Program-made: the position numbers and the translations under genes
Notes under the pieces: generated by a model
Told to the model about the DNA's origin: nothing
Databases searched by the model: none
Seen by the model: only the letters and a program-made list of their open reading frames with translations
Assembly (NCBI GenBank): GCA_001972305.1
Contig: BDDD01000269.1
Span: 623,408-687,407 of the forward strand
Source of the DNA: Cephalotus follicularis
Lineage: Eukaryota; Streptophyta; Magnoliopsida; Oxalidales; Cephalotaceae
DNA length: 64,000 nucleotides
Reading direction: 5' to 3'
Shown here: positions 23,634 to 34,553 of the stretch, piece after piece
Layout of the letters: each line of letters opens with the position of its first letter
How positions within the stretch are numbered: the first letter of the stretch is position 1

Positions 23634-26600
23634 TCATTCTTCGTTATTTTCCTCTGTGAAATGCACGACCCTTAGCGACTGTACACCAATCTCCACCGGT
23701 ATCATGGCTTCAGCTCCAAAATAAAGGCTGTATGGGGACTCACCAGTCGTGATCTGAGGAGTGGTTCTATATGCCCATAGTACACTTAGTAGCTCCTCTG
23801 TCCATCTTTCCTTACTATATTCAATGCGCTTTTTTAAGCCCGAGATGATCTCTCTGTTAATCACCTCGGCTTAACCATTGCTCTGGGGGTAGGCTACTGA
23901 AGCAAGCCTGTGCTCAATTCTCCACTCTTTGCAAAAATCACAGAATGCTTGGCAATCATATTGTTTACCATTATTTGAGACTATTATCCTCGGGACTCCG
24001 AATCTGCAGATGATGGATTTCCAGACGAAGCTCTCCGTGTTTTTCTCCGTAATTGTGGTAAGAGGTTCAACTTCTACCCATTTGGTGAAGTAGTCCACTT
24101 CCATAATGAGACACTTCCTCTGCCCTGTTGCTACTAGCAATGGTCCGACAAAGTCCATTTTTCACTGTGCAAAGGGCCAAGGGGCCATGAAAGACGTCAA
24201 AGGCTGTGAATGTCTTCTACTTATGTTAGCATTCCTCTGACACTTATCACACTTCCTCACTAAGTCTATGGCATCTTGGTGCATAGTCGCCCAGAAATAG
24301 CCCTGCCTCAACAATTTGTTGGACAAGGTCCTGCCCCTCGTGTGATTGCCACAAACTCCTTCATGGACTTTCCTTAGAGCATAATCGGCCTATAAGGGAG
24401 TCAAGTATATCAACCAAGGAAAAGAAAAACACCTTTTGTAGAGGATCTCATCTCGAAGCTGATATCTGTTTGCTCTGTACACCAGTTTTCTCGCTTTCGA
24501 GGGGTCCTCGGGAAAAATATCGTTCCTCAACCAACTGATGAGTGGAGTCATCCAGTTTGGCTCCTGCGGTGTATCTATGTCCATCACATCAATCTCTGAG
24601 ATGATGGGTCTATCTAGATAATTTACTAGCACGGTTTGATTTTTCTGTAACTCCTCCGATGTGGCTAGTTTAGACAACTGGTCTGCTCGGATATTTTCCG
24701 CTCTAGGCACCTTCAAGACTCTTAACACTTAGAAGGCCGACTTCAAACTCTGAAAGTGTGTTAAGTACTTAGCTATGGAATCTTCTCTGGTTTCATACTC
24801 CCCACTCACCAGACCAACCACCAGCTGAGAATCACTAGAGGCTTCTATTTTTTGAACCTCCAAGTGCTTTGCAATCGTCAGCCCAACGATCACAGCTTCC
24901 TACTCGGCTTCATTGTTTGTGGCTTTAAATCCGAATCTTAGAGCATACTCCAAGATCCACCCGACCGGACTAATTAACACCAATCCTGCTCCACTGCCAG
25001 AGACGCAGGATGTGCCATCCATGGAGAACTTCCATAACCCCTTCTCTTCTTCAGAGGTGTCTTCTTTCTTACACTCCGTAAATTTATAGTCTTCTATAAA
25101 GTCATACAAGACCTGAGACTTTATTGTTGGTCTGGCCTCGAACTTCACGTCATATTCTCCCAACTCAACCGACCACTTGATCAACCTGCCCGAAACGTCT
25201 GGCTTTGCTAGGACTTATCTTAGTGGTTGGTCAAACAAAACCTTGATGGTATGGGCTTGAAAGTACGGCCTTAACTTCCTCGCAGCTATAATCAGAGCAT
25301 AAGCAGATTTTTTTGCCTCTGGATACCTCCCATACGCATCATTCAAGGCCTTGATGACATAATACACCGGCCTCTGAACTTTTTCCTCTTCTCTGATAAG
25401 CATTGCACTCACTGCGCCCGTTGTTGTCGCAAGGTACAAATACAAGTTTTCTCCATACTTAGGTTTTGATATCAGAGGAGGGGAAGCCAGGTACTCCTTC
25501 AACTTGTCGAATGCTGCTTGACATTCATCTGACCAAGAAAATCCCTTGGGATTTCTGAATACTTTGAAAAAAGGAAGGCATTTCTCCGTTAACGTTGAGA
25601 TGAACCTGCTCAAGGCTGCTATTCTGTCATTCAGTTTCTGTATATCCCTGATGGTCTGAGGAGGCCTCATGCTCTAAACTGCTGAAATTTTCTCCATGTT
25701 GGCCTCTATTCCTCTGCTTGAGACCATGAACCCGAGGAACTTTCCAGAGGTGACCCCAAAAGTACATTTCGAAGGATTGAGCTTCATCTTGTATTTCCTC
25801 AACACCTCAAAAGTTTCCTCTAAGTTTTTAATGTGGGGATTCCTTGCTGGCGTTTTGACGAGCATGTCGTCAATGTAAACCTCCATATTCCTCCCGATTT
25901 GAGGTTCAAATATTTTATTGACTAACCGTTGGTAGGTCGCCCTTGTATTCTTCAATCAAAGGGCATGACTGTGTAGTAGTACATGCCTCTGTTAGTGATG
26001 AAAGCTGTCTTGTTCTCGTCGGTCCCATACATAGGGATTTGATTATATCCCGAGTAAGCGTACAAGAAGCTTAACATCCTATACCCCGAGGTCGCATCCA
26101 CCAACTGATCAATCTTCGGGAGGGGGAAGTGATCTTTGGGACAAGCATTGTTGAGGTCGGTAAAATCGATACACATCCTCCACTTACTGTATGCTTTCCT
26201 GACTAGGATCAGGATCGTCAGCCAGTCAGAACAATGCACTTCCCTGATGAACCCCGCTTGCAATAGCTTGCTCACCTCATCGGCTATTGCCTGTTGCCTC
26301 TCGGGAGTGAAGTTCCTTTTCTTTTGCTTGGTCGGAAGCCTCATAGGATCAACGCTTAATTTATGGACCATCACCTTTGGGCTGATCCTAGGGACTTCCT
26401 CTATCGACCAAGCAAATACATCCTTATTATTTTTGTGGAATGTTATAAGTTCCCCTTTCTCCACCTCTCCAAGCTGTGAGCCGACTTGGAATACTCTTTC
26501 TGCATTGCCCTCCTCCAAGGGTACTTGCACTACATTTTCAACAGGTTGTGGACGCTTGGGCTCAACTTCCCCTATTAGCTCCACATTTGCTATGGACAAG

Positions 26601-27148
26601 ACCTTCTCTTTTACCTTATCCATTATGATAGTTTTATAGCACTACCTCGCCACCTGTTGGTCTCCTCAAACCTCCCCCACACCAAACATTTTTAGGAACT
26701 TCATCAGTAAGTGTCTCATGGACACTATCGCCTCCATCAGATTTAGTCTCGGGTACCCAATTATGGCATTGTACGGGCTTGGTGTGTCTACCACCAGGAA
26801 AGTCATCCGCACTTCGGTCTGACATGGGGAAGTGCCTGCAACCGCGGATAGGTCGATGGATCCCAAAGGATGGACCATCTCTTCTGCAAAGCCCACTAGT
26901 GTGGTTTTTACGGGCCTAAGTTGGTCAGTCTGTATCATCAGTTGATCAAAAGCATGCTTGTACAGGATATCCACTAAGCTCCTGCTGTCAATCAAGATCC
27001 TCTTCATAGTGAACAATGCCACCTGAAGAGTTACCACCACTAGATCATCATGAGGGAGACGTACTCCCTTATAGTCCGCCTCGGAGAACAATATCACCTC
27101 CTCATCTCCTCCAGTCCTTAGCCTTTTGCTATACTGGAACTGTTGCAC
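23634..27148 (-). pseudogene. gypsy pol remnant: protease, RT, RNase H, archaeal-type RNase H, integrase
   Basis: Domains run from high to low coordinates. Protease 27148-26666 (ILIDSRSLVDILYKHAFDQL; PYNAIIGYPRLN); the catalytic loop DSR replaces the usual D-x-G. RT 26623-25674 (FREVHCSDW, YIDDMLV); the first catalytic Asp is Tyr (FLYAYSGYNQI). RNase H 25670-25215 (FSWSDECQAAFDKLKEYL). Archaeal-type RNase H 25184-24660 (FSMDGTSCVSGSGAGLVLIS, FGFKATNNEAE). Integrase: HHCC zinc finger near 24370-24220 (VHEGVCGNH, CDKC), core 24158-23634. The integrase second Asp is Asn (VSNNGKQYD), and a TAA replaces the Gln after QSNG. Several catalytic residues are lost, so it is inactive. Confidence 0.9.
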
Positions 27149-27444
27149 AGCAAAGGTTTGCCTTGTATAGGCCTTTCTGGAATTTTTATGGTCGCCATCA
27201 GACGCGACCTCTCCAGAGATATCCTCTTCGTAGTGAACAGTACCACCTGAAGAGTTACCACCACTGGATCATCATAAGGGAGAGGTACGCTCTCATAGTT
27301 CGCCTCGGAGAAGGATATCACCTCCTCCTCTCCTCCAGTCCTTAGCCTTTTGCTATGCTGGAACTGTTGCACAGCAAAGGTTTGCCTTGCATAGGCCTTT
27401 CTGAAATTTTTATGGTCGCCATCAGATGCGACCCCTCCAGATAT
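26997..27444. repeat. Tandem duplication of 224 bp at the gag-protease junction
   Basis: The segment starting ATCCTCTTC at 26997 recurs at 27221 and runs through near-identical text to about 27444 (TGGAACTGTTGCACAGCAAA at about 27129 and 27358). It repeats part of the protease N-terminus (KRLRTGGEEEVISFSEANY). Confidence 0.85.
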
Positions 27445-27468
27445 GGTGTAGATGACACCTCTGGGTTG

Positions 27469-29421
27469 CTACTGCTCCTCTGGTTGCTGTGGAGCTTCTT
27501 CTTTGCGCTCCCTCCTTTCCTGAGAAGCATTCCTATCCACATACTTGCGTAGGTGCCCTTTACGAATCTGGTCCTCAATTTGATTCTTCAGATGCCTGCA
27601 CTCCTCTGTATCATGCCCGTGGTCACGATGGTACCAAAAATATTTTTCTATATCTCTCTTCTCAGCCGAGGACCTCATTGGTGCTGGCCATTGGATGGGG
27701 AGCTTATCCTTCTCCACAACAAGTATCCTGGTGCGTGTCTCAATGAGAGGGGTGAAATTGTTATAGGCTGGGATTGGCGTCCCTCCCCTTTGTGACTCCT
27801 CTCTCTTGGAGAGTTTGTGTCTGAGGTCATTCTTGGGCAGCTCGGACCTCTCCTTCCTCTTCTCTTTCTTCCCGGGAGCATTCTGTGAATGCTCCCCTTT
27901 CTCCACCTGATGGTCCGACCATGATATTTTTGTTTCATAGTGGCCATCGCCTCCTCGACATTGACATATTTTTCTGCTCTCCTCAGCAGGTCTGTCATAT
28001 CCATCGCGAGCTTCTTCATGAGGGAGAAAGTGAAGGGTGAATTGTCTTTCAGCCCACTATTCAGAGCTGCTAGCGCGAAGGACGGCTCTAGGCCCTTCAC
28101 TATCAGAGACTCCTTATTGAACCTGGAGAGGTAGTCTCTCAGTGACTTATCTTTCCCCTACACCACGTTGATCAAGTGAGTTGAGTTTCTTCTTTGTGTG
28201 GTGCTGTTGAGGAACTTGACAACGAACAGTTTCGTAAACTGCTTGAAATGTGTCACCGATCCCTCTGCCAGGGTAGAATACCACGACTGGACAGCTCCAG
28301 TCAGTGTCACCGGGAATCCTCAGCTAGGGCTGTGCAAACGATCCGAAAAAACAGAAAGACCGAACCAAATCGGTGTATTCGGTTCGGTATTATAAGACCA
28401 CGGTTCGATTTTGAATTTAAAAATAGCAAAACCGTTCGGTTAGGTTTCGGTTTGTGAGGTTGAAAAACCTGGTAAAATCGAACCGGACCTCATTTATTAT
28501 ATATATTATTTTTATAATTTTATATATCTAATTAATAATTATCTACCCAATACTTATATTGCACTCACCAACACAAAATTAAAAAAAGTATACACTCATC
28601 TAATTATCTTATCTAATTAAGCCATTACAAGATGATATTTTGTGTTTTTATTATGTTAGCAGGCTATTTTGTGTTGTTATTGTGTTTTTATTATGTTAGC
28701 ATGGTATGTAATTGACTACAAGTCTGTTAGAAGACTATGTAGTTATAACAATTCAGTATATTTTTTTAAATTGTAATTTTTTTATTTGATTTTATTTGTG
28801 GTATATTTTTATTAATTTTGTGATATGATACAAAGGCTAAAACCGTGAACCCGAACCGAACTGAACCGGTTTTTTTGGTTCGGTTTATATAGTTCCAGTA
28901 AGTGTTCGGTTCGGTTTCGATTTTTTATTTTCAAATAACTGTATAGTTCGGTTCGGTTTCAGTTTTCTTAAAAACCCGTCCTAAACCGAACCATGAACAC
29001 CCTATTCTCAGCAAAGGATTGCGTCCGCGGCCTGATGCACTAACATGACCTGGGTGTAGTAGCGCACGTGCTGGATGGGGTCCGCGGACCCATCGTACTC
29101 CTTGAGACTCGGGAACCGGAATCCTCTAAGGATACGCTCCTTCATGATCTCAGATGTTAAAGGAGTGGCACTAATGTTACATACCTCAGACAAGTACCCT
29201 TTTGACTGCTCGGCTCCCCGGAGCCTTCTCTCCATCTCAGCAAGTCTTCTGTTCATTGCTTGCTCCACGTCCTCAATGTTCCTAGTCTTGCTAGAAACAT
29301 GAGACTGTCCGGCCAATGTGGCTAAATGGGCGGTCCTACTCCCGCGAACTGTTTTAGTCCTGTGTGAGGCCTGGGAGCGTGCTCGGGCCTCCTTGGCTTC
29401 TACCCGGAGATCCACCTCCAT
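27469..29421 (-). pseudogene. gypsy gag remnant, split by a MITE
   Basis: The upstream part (29421-29013) starts MEVDLRVEAKEARARSQ and holds the Tat-type entry to the gag domain (PSLKEYDGSADPIQHVRYY). The second part (28316-27469) continues with FPVTLTGAVQSWY-like text, MTDLLRRAEKYVNVEEAM and a C-terminal zinc-finger-like CDTEECRHLKNQIEDQIRKG stretch. Between them, 28325-29004 is a foreign 680-bp insertion. Removing it restores the line, except that a TGA sits at the join where the family has Arg (CGA to TGA). Gag forms the particle and binds RNA. Here it is broken. Confidence 0.85.
28325..29004. mobile_element. hAT-type MITE inserted in gypsy gag (680 bp)
   Basis: It is bounded by TAGGGCTGTGC and, reverse-complemented, TAGGGTGTTCATGG. 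It is flanked by an 8-bp TSD with one mismatch, TCCTCAGC (28317-28324) and TTCTCAGC (29005-29012). Subterminal CGGTTCGGTTT words occur at both ends in inverted orientation. No ORF. The interior is AT-rich. Confidence 0.85.
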
Positions 29422-29890
29422 TGGTTCATGCTCGGGATGCTCGGCCCGAGGATTGTTGCTATGATCTCAGGCAGTTGAGGACTCCGCCCTCTGAAATGTA
29501 GTAATCTTAGGTATCCTCCTCAGGGATGTATCAACCCCTGATCGCCTCAGGGGGTGCATACCCCTCCTCGGCGTATTTCGCCTTAGCCGTCGGGGGCGTT
29601 GATTCTCTGGAGCTAGCCTGTGCGGTCCAGATTGTCCTCTGCTGACTGGTCGGGTAAGTCTGACCTAATCCTAGTTGGCTAAACTGGAGGCCAACAAGTT
29701 GGTGAGGCGCTCCACTCCCTAGAGTAACTGACTGAATTGCTCCCCAGTAATGGGAGCTTGCTCTACGGCTACAACCTGGCCGGTGGCAGGTGCTTGGTTT
29801 CCAGTGGCGACCTGGCTGCTCTCGGCCGTTGAGTGGTTGTTGTTGTTTTTCCTCGAAAGCATGATTCTTAATAGCTTTTTACCACGTTTC
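29422..29890. other. gypsy 5' leader
   Basis: Sequence between gag and the primer site. No independent gene. Confidence 0.6.
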
Positions 29891-29907
29891 CCACAGACGG
29901 CGCCAAA
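29891..29907 (-). other. Primer binding site of the gypsy element
   Basis: The minus strand next to the 5' LTR reads TTTGGCGCCGTCTGTGG, the form of primer site widely seen in Tat/Retand-type elements. Confidence 0.8.
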
Positions 29908-30525
29908 TGTTGATACAGAAATCCTCTACTCAACAGTATCCCACGTGCAGGACTTTGATTTGTTGAAGGAAACGTTGTGTATGCTCCGAGAAGATAATGT
30001 GAATGGTGGTGCGACTGTATTCCCTGCACAAATGAGCAAACAGATCGTAGGTCCATGAGGGTTTACTCCCGGGGACACTTCGATGCTTAAGTTAGACAAG
30101 GTAAGGAAGAATGCAATCACATGGTGCTTTAGTGTGTAAAAATGGATGACCTGTGTAAAATCTTTGATTCAGGTATTTATAGGGATTGTTTGTAATTGCC
30201 CTTGCTCAATTTTTGGAAGTAGTTTGTGTTTCCCTAAGGAAATGCCTAGGATTTCAAGATTTTCCTAATTCTCCACCGGATTTGGCGCCCTACTTGCTGA
30301 TCCTGAGGAGGTGAATCCCTAGAACATAGGCTGATTTTGTGGCCTTTTTCCATTATGGGGGATGAGGTCCTCTGGAAAACAACCGAGAATCTTGCTTGTT
30401 TCCTTATTTGGCACTGAGGCGTTTCCTCTGATTACTATCCACATATTTTAAATCATTTGCACACGTGGCAATGGCTGCAGAGGACGCGTGGCGCACTGAA
30501 TGTTGATAGATTTTTTCCCTCATCA
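29908..30525 (-). repeat. 5' LTR of the gypsy element
   Basis: 618 bp, colinear with 18524-19141. Confidence 0.93.
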
Positions 30526-30530
30526 GTTAC

Positions 30531-30750
30531 AATGATTAATTTAATTCAAGGAATAGTATGAAAAAAATTAATTTATATTATGAAATTATTAATTGTATAC
30601 TTTTTTTCTTAATTTATAATAACATATGGATAAAATATAGTTTATAATTACAATACACCTATGAAAATATTAAATAGAGAAAATATGGAATGACCGAATG
30701 ACGTCTATATTTTAGATTATGATATTTTGATATATATATATATATATATA
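30531..30750. repeat. AT-rich spacer ending in a TA microsatellite
   Basis: No gene is visible. TA repeat occupies about 30730-30752 and adjoins the foldback element. Confidence 0.7.
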
Positions 30751-30905
30751 TAGGGACATGATAACAGGCACAAAGAATGATAGATTTAAGAACGCCAAAT
30801 TGTTTTTAACCATTGGATTTTAATGATAAAAAATGGATGGTTGAGATTAAAACTCGCAAAAAGGAGCGCAGCGCTCATTGCTAAGGCGTCGACAGATTAA
30901 AAATA

Positions 30906-31590
30906 GGTTTCCTAGTCGGCTCCTAGGTCTGCTCATCATAGTCGGTTCCCAAGTCTGCTCAACATAGCTCAGGTCTGCTCAATGCTCAATGCTCAATGCT
31001 TTCCTAGTCGGCTCCTAGGTCTGCTCAACATGGATCAGGTCTGCTCAAAGAAGGTATTGAGCAAGTTTGCTCATCATAAATTTTCTAGTCGGCTCCCAGG
31101 TCTGCTCTGTTTAAAAAGCGCCAAAACGTTTTTGGTCGTTAGATTTTAATAAGAAATGATGGACGTCCCACAATGCTTTCTCTCAAAAGCTACAAAACTT
31201 TAGACCAAGTGGGAAGTCAACATTTTATTCTCTCTTCTCTCAACATTGCTCAACATAGATCAGGTCTGCTCAAGGAAGGCATTGAGCAGGTTTGCTCACC
31301 ATAGATTTCTTAGTCAGCTCCAAAGTCTACTCTACTCAAGGAAGGCATTGAGCAGGTCTGCTCATCATAGGTTCCCAGGTTTGCTCATCCCAGGTCTGCT
31401 CATCATAGATTTCCTAATCGGTTCCTAGGTCTGCTCTGTTCAAGGAAGGCATTGAGCAGGTCTGCTCATCATAAGTTTCCTAGTCGGCTCCGAGGTCTGC
31501 TCCTCCCAGGTATGCTCCCATTTCTGCTCATCCCAAGTCTGTTGATCCCAGGTCTGCCTTTCTTAAGTATACCTGATCTATATTGAGCAG
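30906..31590. repeat. Irregular array of CAGGTCTGCTC words
   Basis: About 20 copies of CAGGTCTGCTC or close variants (AAGTCTGCTC, CAGGTTTGCTC). They are mixed with AAGGAAGGCATTGAGCAG and TTTCCTAGTCGGCTCC. Spacing is irregular, about 20-70 bp. The pattern resumes in inverted sense at 31986-32140 beyond the inserted MITE (GAGCAGACCTG). Confidence 0.85.
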
Positions 31591-31598
31591 ACCTGATA

Positions 31599-31985
31599 GC
31601 CCCGTTTGGTAATGCTTTTGAATTGCCAAAAGCACTTTTCAAACTCAATTTTTCTTAAATTTGTGTTTGGTAAAGTTTCAGCAAAAGTATTTTTAGTAAA
31701 AGTTCTTTTGTTTTTAAAAAGAGCAAAAACACTTTTCAAACTGGTCTGATGAGGTCAGTTTGAAAAGTGATTTTGTCAACCACATGTTTATATAGCATTT
31801 ATAATTTCATATCCATTTCAATCATTTAAAATGTCTACAGCAGTTTCAAAAATATTTTTACCAAACACATATTTACTCCATAAGCACTTTTCAGCTTCCT
31901 CACAGCACTTTTGACAAAAGCACTTTTACTAAAAGTACTTTAAAAAAGCACTTTTACGAAACGCACAGCATTACCAAACAGAGCC
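31599..31985. mobile_element. MITE with GTTTGGTAATGCT termini (about 387 bp)
   Basis: The ends read GCCCCGTTTGGTAATGCT and, reverse-complemented, GGCTCTGTTTGGTAATGCT. AAAGCACTTTT words occur throughout. It splits the CAGGTCTGCTC array. The TSD is short (TA, perhaps three bases), suggesting a PIF/Harbinger (Tourist-like) origin. This class call is tentative. Confidence 0.65.
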
Positions 31986-32360
31986 TAAGTATGTTCTATG
32001 GTTAGCAGACCTGGAAGCTAACTAGGAAAAGCATTGAGCATGTTCTATAATGAGCAGAACTAGGAGCTGAGTATGAAACCTATGATCAGCAAACCTGCTC
32101 AATGTCTTCCTTTAGTAGACCTGGTCTAGGTTGAGCAGACCTGTGAGTGCATTATCAAAACAGGCGGTGCATTTTATTTGAACTGTCGTTTTAAGCGCAG
32201 CGCTCATTTTAGAAAATGAGTGTTGCGCTCTTTTTTGCGAGTTTTAATCTCAATCATCCATCTTTTATAATTAAAATCCAATAAAAACAATTTGACATTT
32301 TTAAATGGGACGCCGTTATTTGCGCTTCCTATGAAAATCCTATATATATATATATATATA

Positions 32361-33330
32361 AAACTTACTTTATCACACTTCACATAATTTTTTAGTTATA
32401 TATCTAATTAACATATATTAATAAAAAATATTAAGTTTTTAATTATATAATATTATTTAATGTTTGATAATTTAAAATTTTATGAAACTATATAAAATAA
32501 TTAGGCCTTGAAAATGAAAATGTGAAAGTAACAAAGATGAAACATTTGTATTGTGGATTAGACTTTACTATGTACGTGTCACAGGTAGAAGTTTTTAGAA
32601 TTGTTTGATAGCGAGAAATCCTTCTAATAACGTTTCACACTAGATACATAGCTAAAATGTAAACCCCGATTTCGTAAACGGCCCACACACCTATACCTCA
32701 TGTGAAGTCCGAAGGAATTGAAGTTAGACCGGCTACATGAATAGCACCCAATGAGCAATTCAACTGTATTCATATGGGCTGTTTTAAATACATATTTTTT
32801 AATCTACGTGTTATTATGTGATTTATAATAAATATTAAAAATATTTTAATTATACATATTAATGATAATTAATATAATTTATAATTGCTTATACATCTTA
32901 ACAATAGTCTGCATAAATTCATGGGATAAATTACACAACAATAAGAAGTCTTAAAATAAAATTTTTAATATTGCCCAATCTTGTAAATATAATATAGTTC
33001 AACTTAAAAAGTATTAAATAAATAATAACAACTAATAATAAATCGGGTTTTTAAAGAATGAATGTCACTGTTAGTGAATTAATGATCAATAAATATGTAA
33101 ATTGATATTATTGAATGTACATTGATGAAATAGACTCGTATATAATTTATATCTTAAAGGGATACTTCTGGATATCGTGTATACTAATGAAATAAAATAA
33201 CTTATAAGTTTTATCTTTTATAAATTACTCAATTAGAATATTTAATAATAAAACTTTTTCTTCACGCTTTAAAATAAACTATATATATTAATTTTTCTCA
33301 ACTTAACAGTAAACATTAGTTCTTAGAGCA
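32361..33330. other. AT-rich intergenic sequence, no gene seen
   Basis: Nearly 1 kb of AT-rich sequence without ORFs, terminal repeats or RNA-like structure that I could identify. Confidence 0.6.
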
Positions 33331-33339
33331 GATCACTTA

Positions 33340-34544
33340 GTATCCGTTTGGTAATGCGGTGGGAGGCACAAAGCGATTTTTCCTCCCACCGCAACAAAGA
33401 AAAAACGTTTGATAATATTGTTAAAAAACGTTTCTCTTACAAAGCGCTTTAAAGCTAACACAACGCGATTCTCTCCCAGAGATGGCTTGAAAAAACCTTT
33501 CGATTGCTGTGGTAAACCCACAATGCAATTTTTGGACCTCTCAGCGCAATCCCGTCTCTTCTGACGCAAGATTGGTAGTTTCGAATTTAAGCTAGGGTTG
33601 GTCTGTTGCGTTTTTATTGTTAACAAAGTTGGCTTTTTGGAGTGTGAGGCAACGATTGTGGTGTTGGGTTTGAGGTGTGATGGTGACCACTGCTATGTGG
33701 CGTGGTTGTGCTCAGCTTTGGAGGTGGTGGATTCGACGATAGTGGACATGAGGTTTATGGACTTGTGATTTTTTGTTTGAATTTGAAATGGGTGTTTGTA
33801 TTTGGTTTCGATTGACTTAGATTTTGTGGGTTTGGTTTCGAGGGGCGTTGACGGTGGACGTTGGTTTGGAGTCAGGAACGACTGTAGCTTAGAGGTAAGG
33901 GATTTTGGTCTTGTTTGTGGCTTGTTGGCGTTTGGGATTGGTGTTTGGGGGCTGATTTTTTGTGGTGTTGGGTTGTTTGAAGGCTAACAGTGGTCATTGA
34001 TGGTGATTGTGGATTGGGTTTGATGACAAAGGTGATGGTGGTTGAAGGCAATGGGTTTCATGAGTGTGGTTTGGTGGCAATGGATGGTTCACGTAGAGGC
34101 TACGGTGGTGTTGTTTTTTCCTTTGTTGTTTGCATGTGATTGTTTTTTGTTTTGGTTAACGATGATTTGTTGGTGGCTTTGACAATTTGGATTGCTCTGT
34201 TTTGGTTTTGGTTAACGATGGTTTGGTGGCTCTGTTTTGAGTGTTGTGATTTTGGTCGTGTGGGTTGTTGAATGCAGAAAGAACATCAAATGAGAGCAAT
34301 CGTTGATTTTGGTAAAAAAAGATATGAGTACAAAATACAAAAAAAAAAAAAAAAGATATCAGTTGTATTACATGATTGTAAAAGAAATAAAACACAAACT
34401 GTAAAGAAAAAAATCAGTGAATACAGTAAAAAGTGATTTTGGTCATTTTGTTTACCAAACCTTTTTGTAAAACCCAAATCACTTTTACCCACAGCACGTT
34501 TAAAAGTGATTTTAGACAACACATAGCAATACCAAACGGACCCT
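33340..34544. mobile_element. Non-autonomous DNA transposon with GTTTGGTAATGC ends and 9-bp TSD (1.2 kb)
   Basis: The ends read GTATCCGTTTGGTAATGC and, reverse-complemented, AGGGTCCGTTTGGTATTGC. They are flanked by a perfect 9-bp repeat GATCACTTA (33331-33339, 34545-34553). The interior is GT-rich on the plus strand (TGGTGGTTGAAGG, GTGGTGTTGGG) and keeps some frames open, but no transposase or known domain appears. The 9-bp TSD suggests a Mutator-like element, possibly carrying captured host sequence. Confidence 0.75.
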
Positions 34545-34553
34545 GATCACTTA

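Larger units (their letters stand above)
18524..30525 (-). mobile_element. Ty3/gypsy LTR retrotransposon, Tat/Retand-like, 12 kb
   Basis: The LTRs (18524-19141 and 29908-30525, 618 bp each) begin TGTTGATACAG and end CATCA. Minus orientation is set by a primer site next to the right LTR, a polypurine tract next to the left LTR, and the domain order gag, protease, RT, RNase H, a second archaeal-like RNase H, integrase. The double RNase H and an antisense gene between integrase and the 3' LTR are marks of the Tat lineage. The flanks GTCAT and GTTAC match at only three of five bases, so the TSD is eroded. LTR differences are mostly C/T transitions. Confidence 0.92.
30751..32342. mobile_element. 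Foldback element with about 150-bp TIRs and an internal CAGGTCTGCTC repeat
   Basis: The left arm (TATAGGGACATGATAACAGG through AGGAGCGCAGCGCTCATT at about 30870) and the right arm (from about 32195 to 32342) are inverted copies. Shared inner words include AACTCGCAAAAA, GAGCGCAGCGCTC and CAAATTGTTTTT. Both outer ends run into TA microsatellites (30730-30752, 32341-32360), so a TSD cannot be read. No transposase is present. A Mutator-like or other non-autonomous foldback is likely. Confidence 0.7.

Noticed and set aside
18519-30530. A perfect TSD for the gypsy element
   Set aside because: GTCAT and GTTAC agree at only three of five positions, so I do not claim an intact duplication.
33796-33987. 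Gly/Leu/Val-rich 63-codon frame
   Set aside because: It is a translation of GT-rich transposon interior. It looks membrane-like only by composition.
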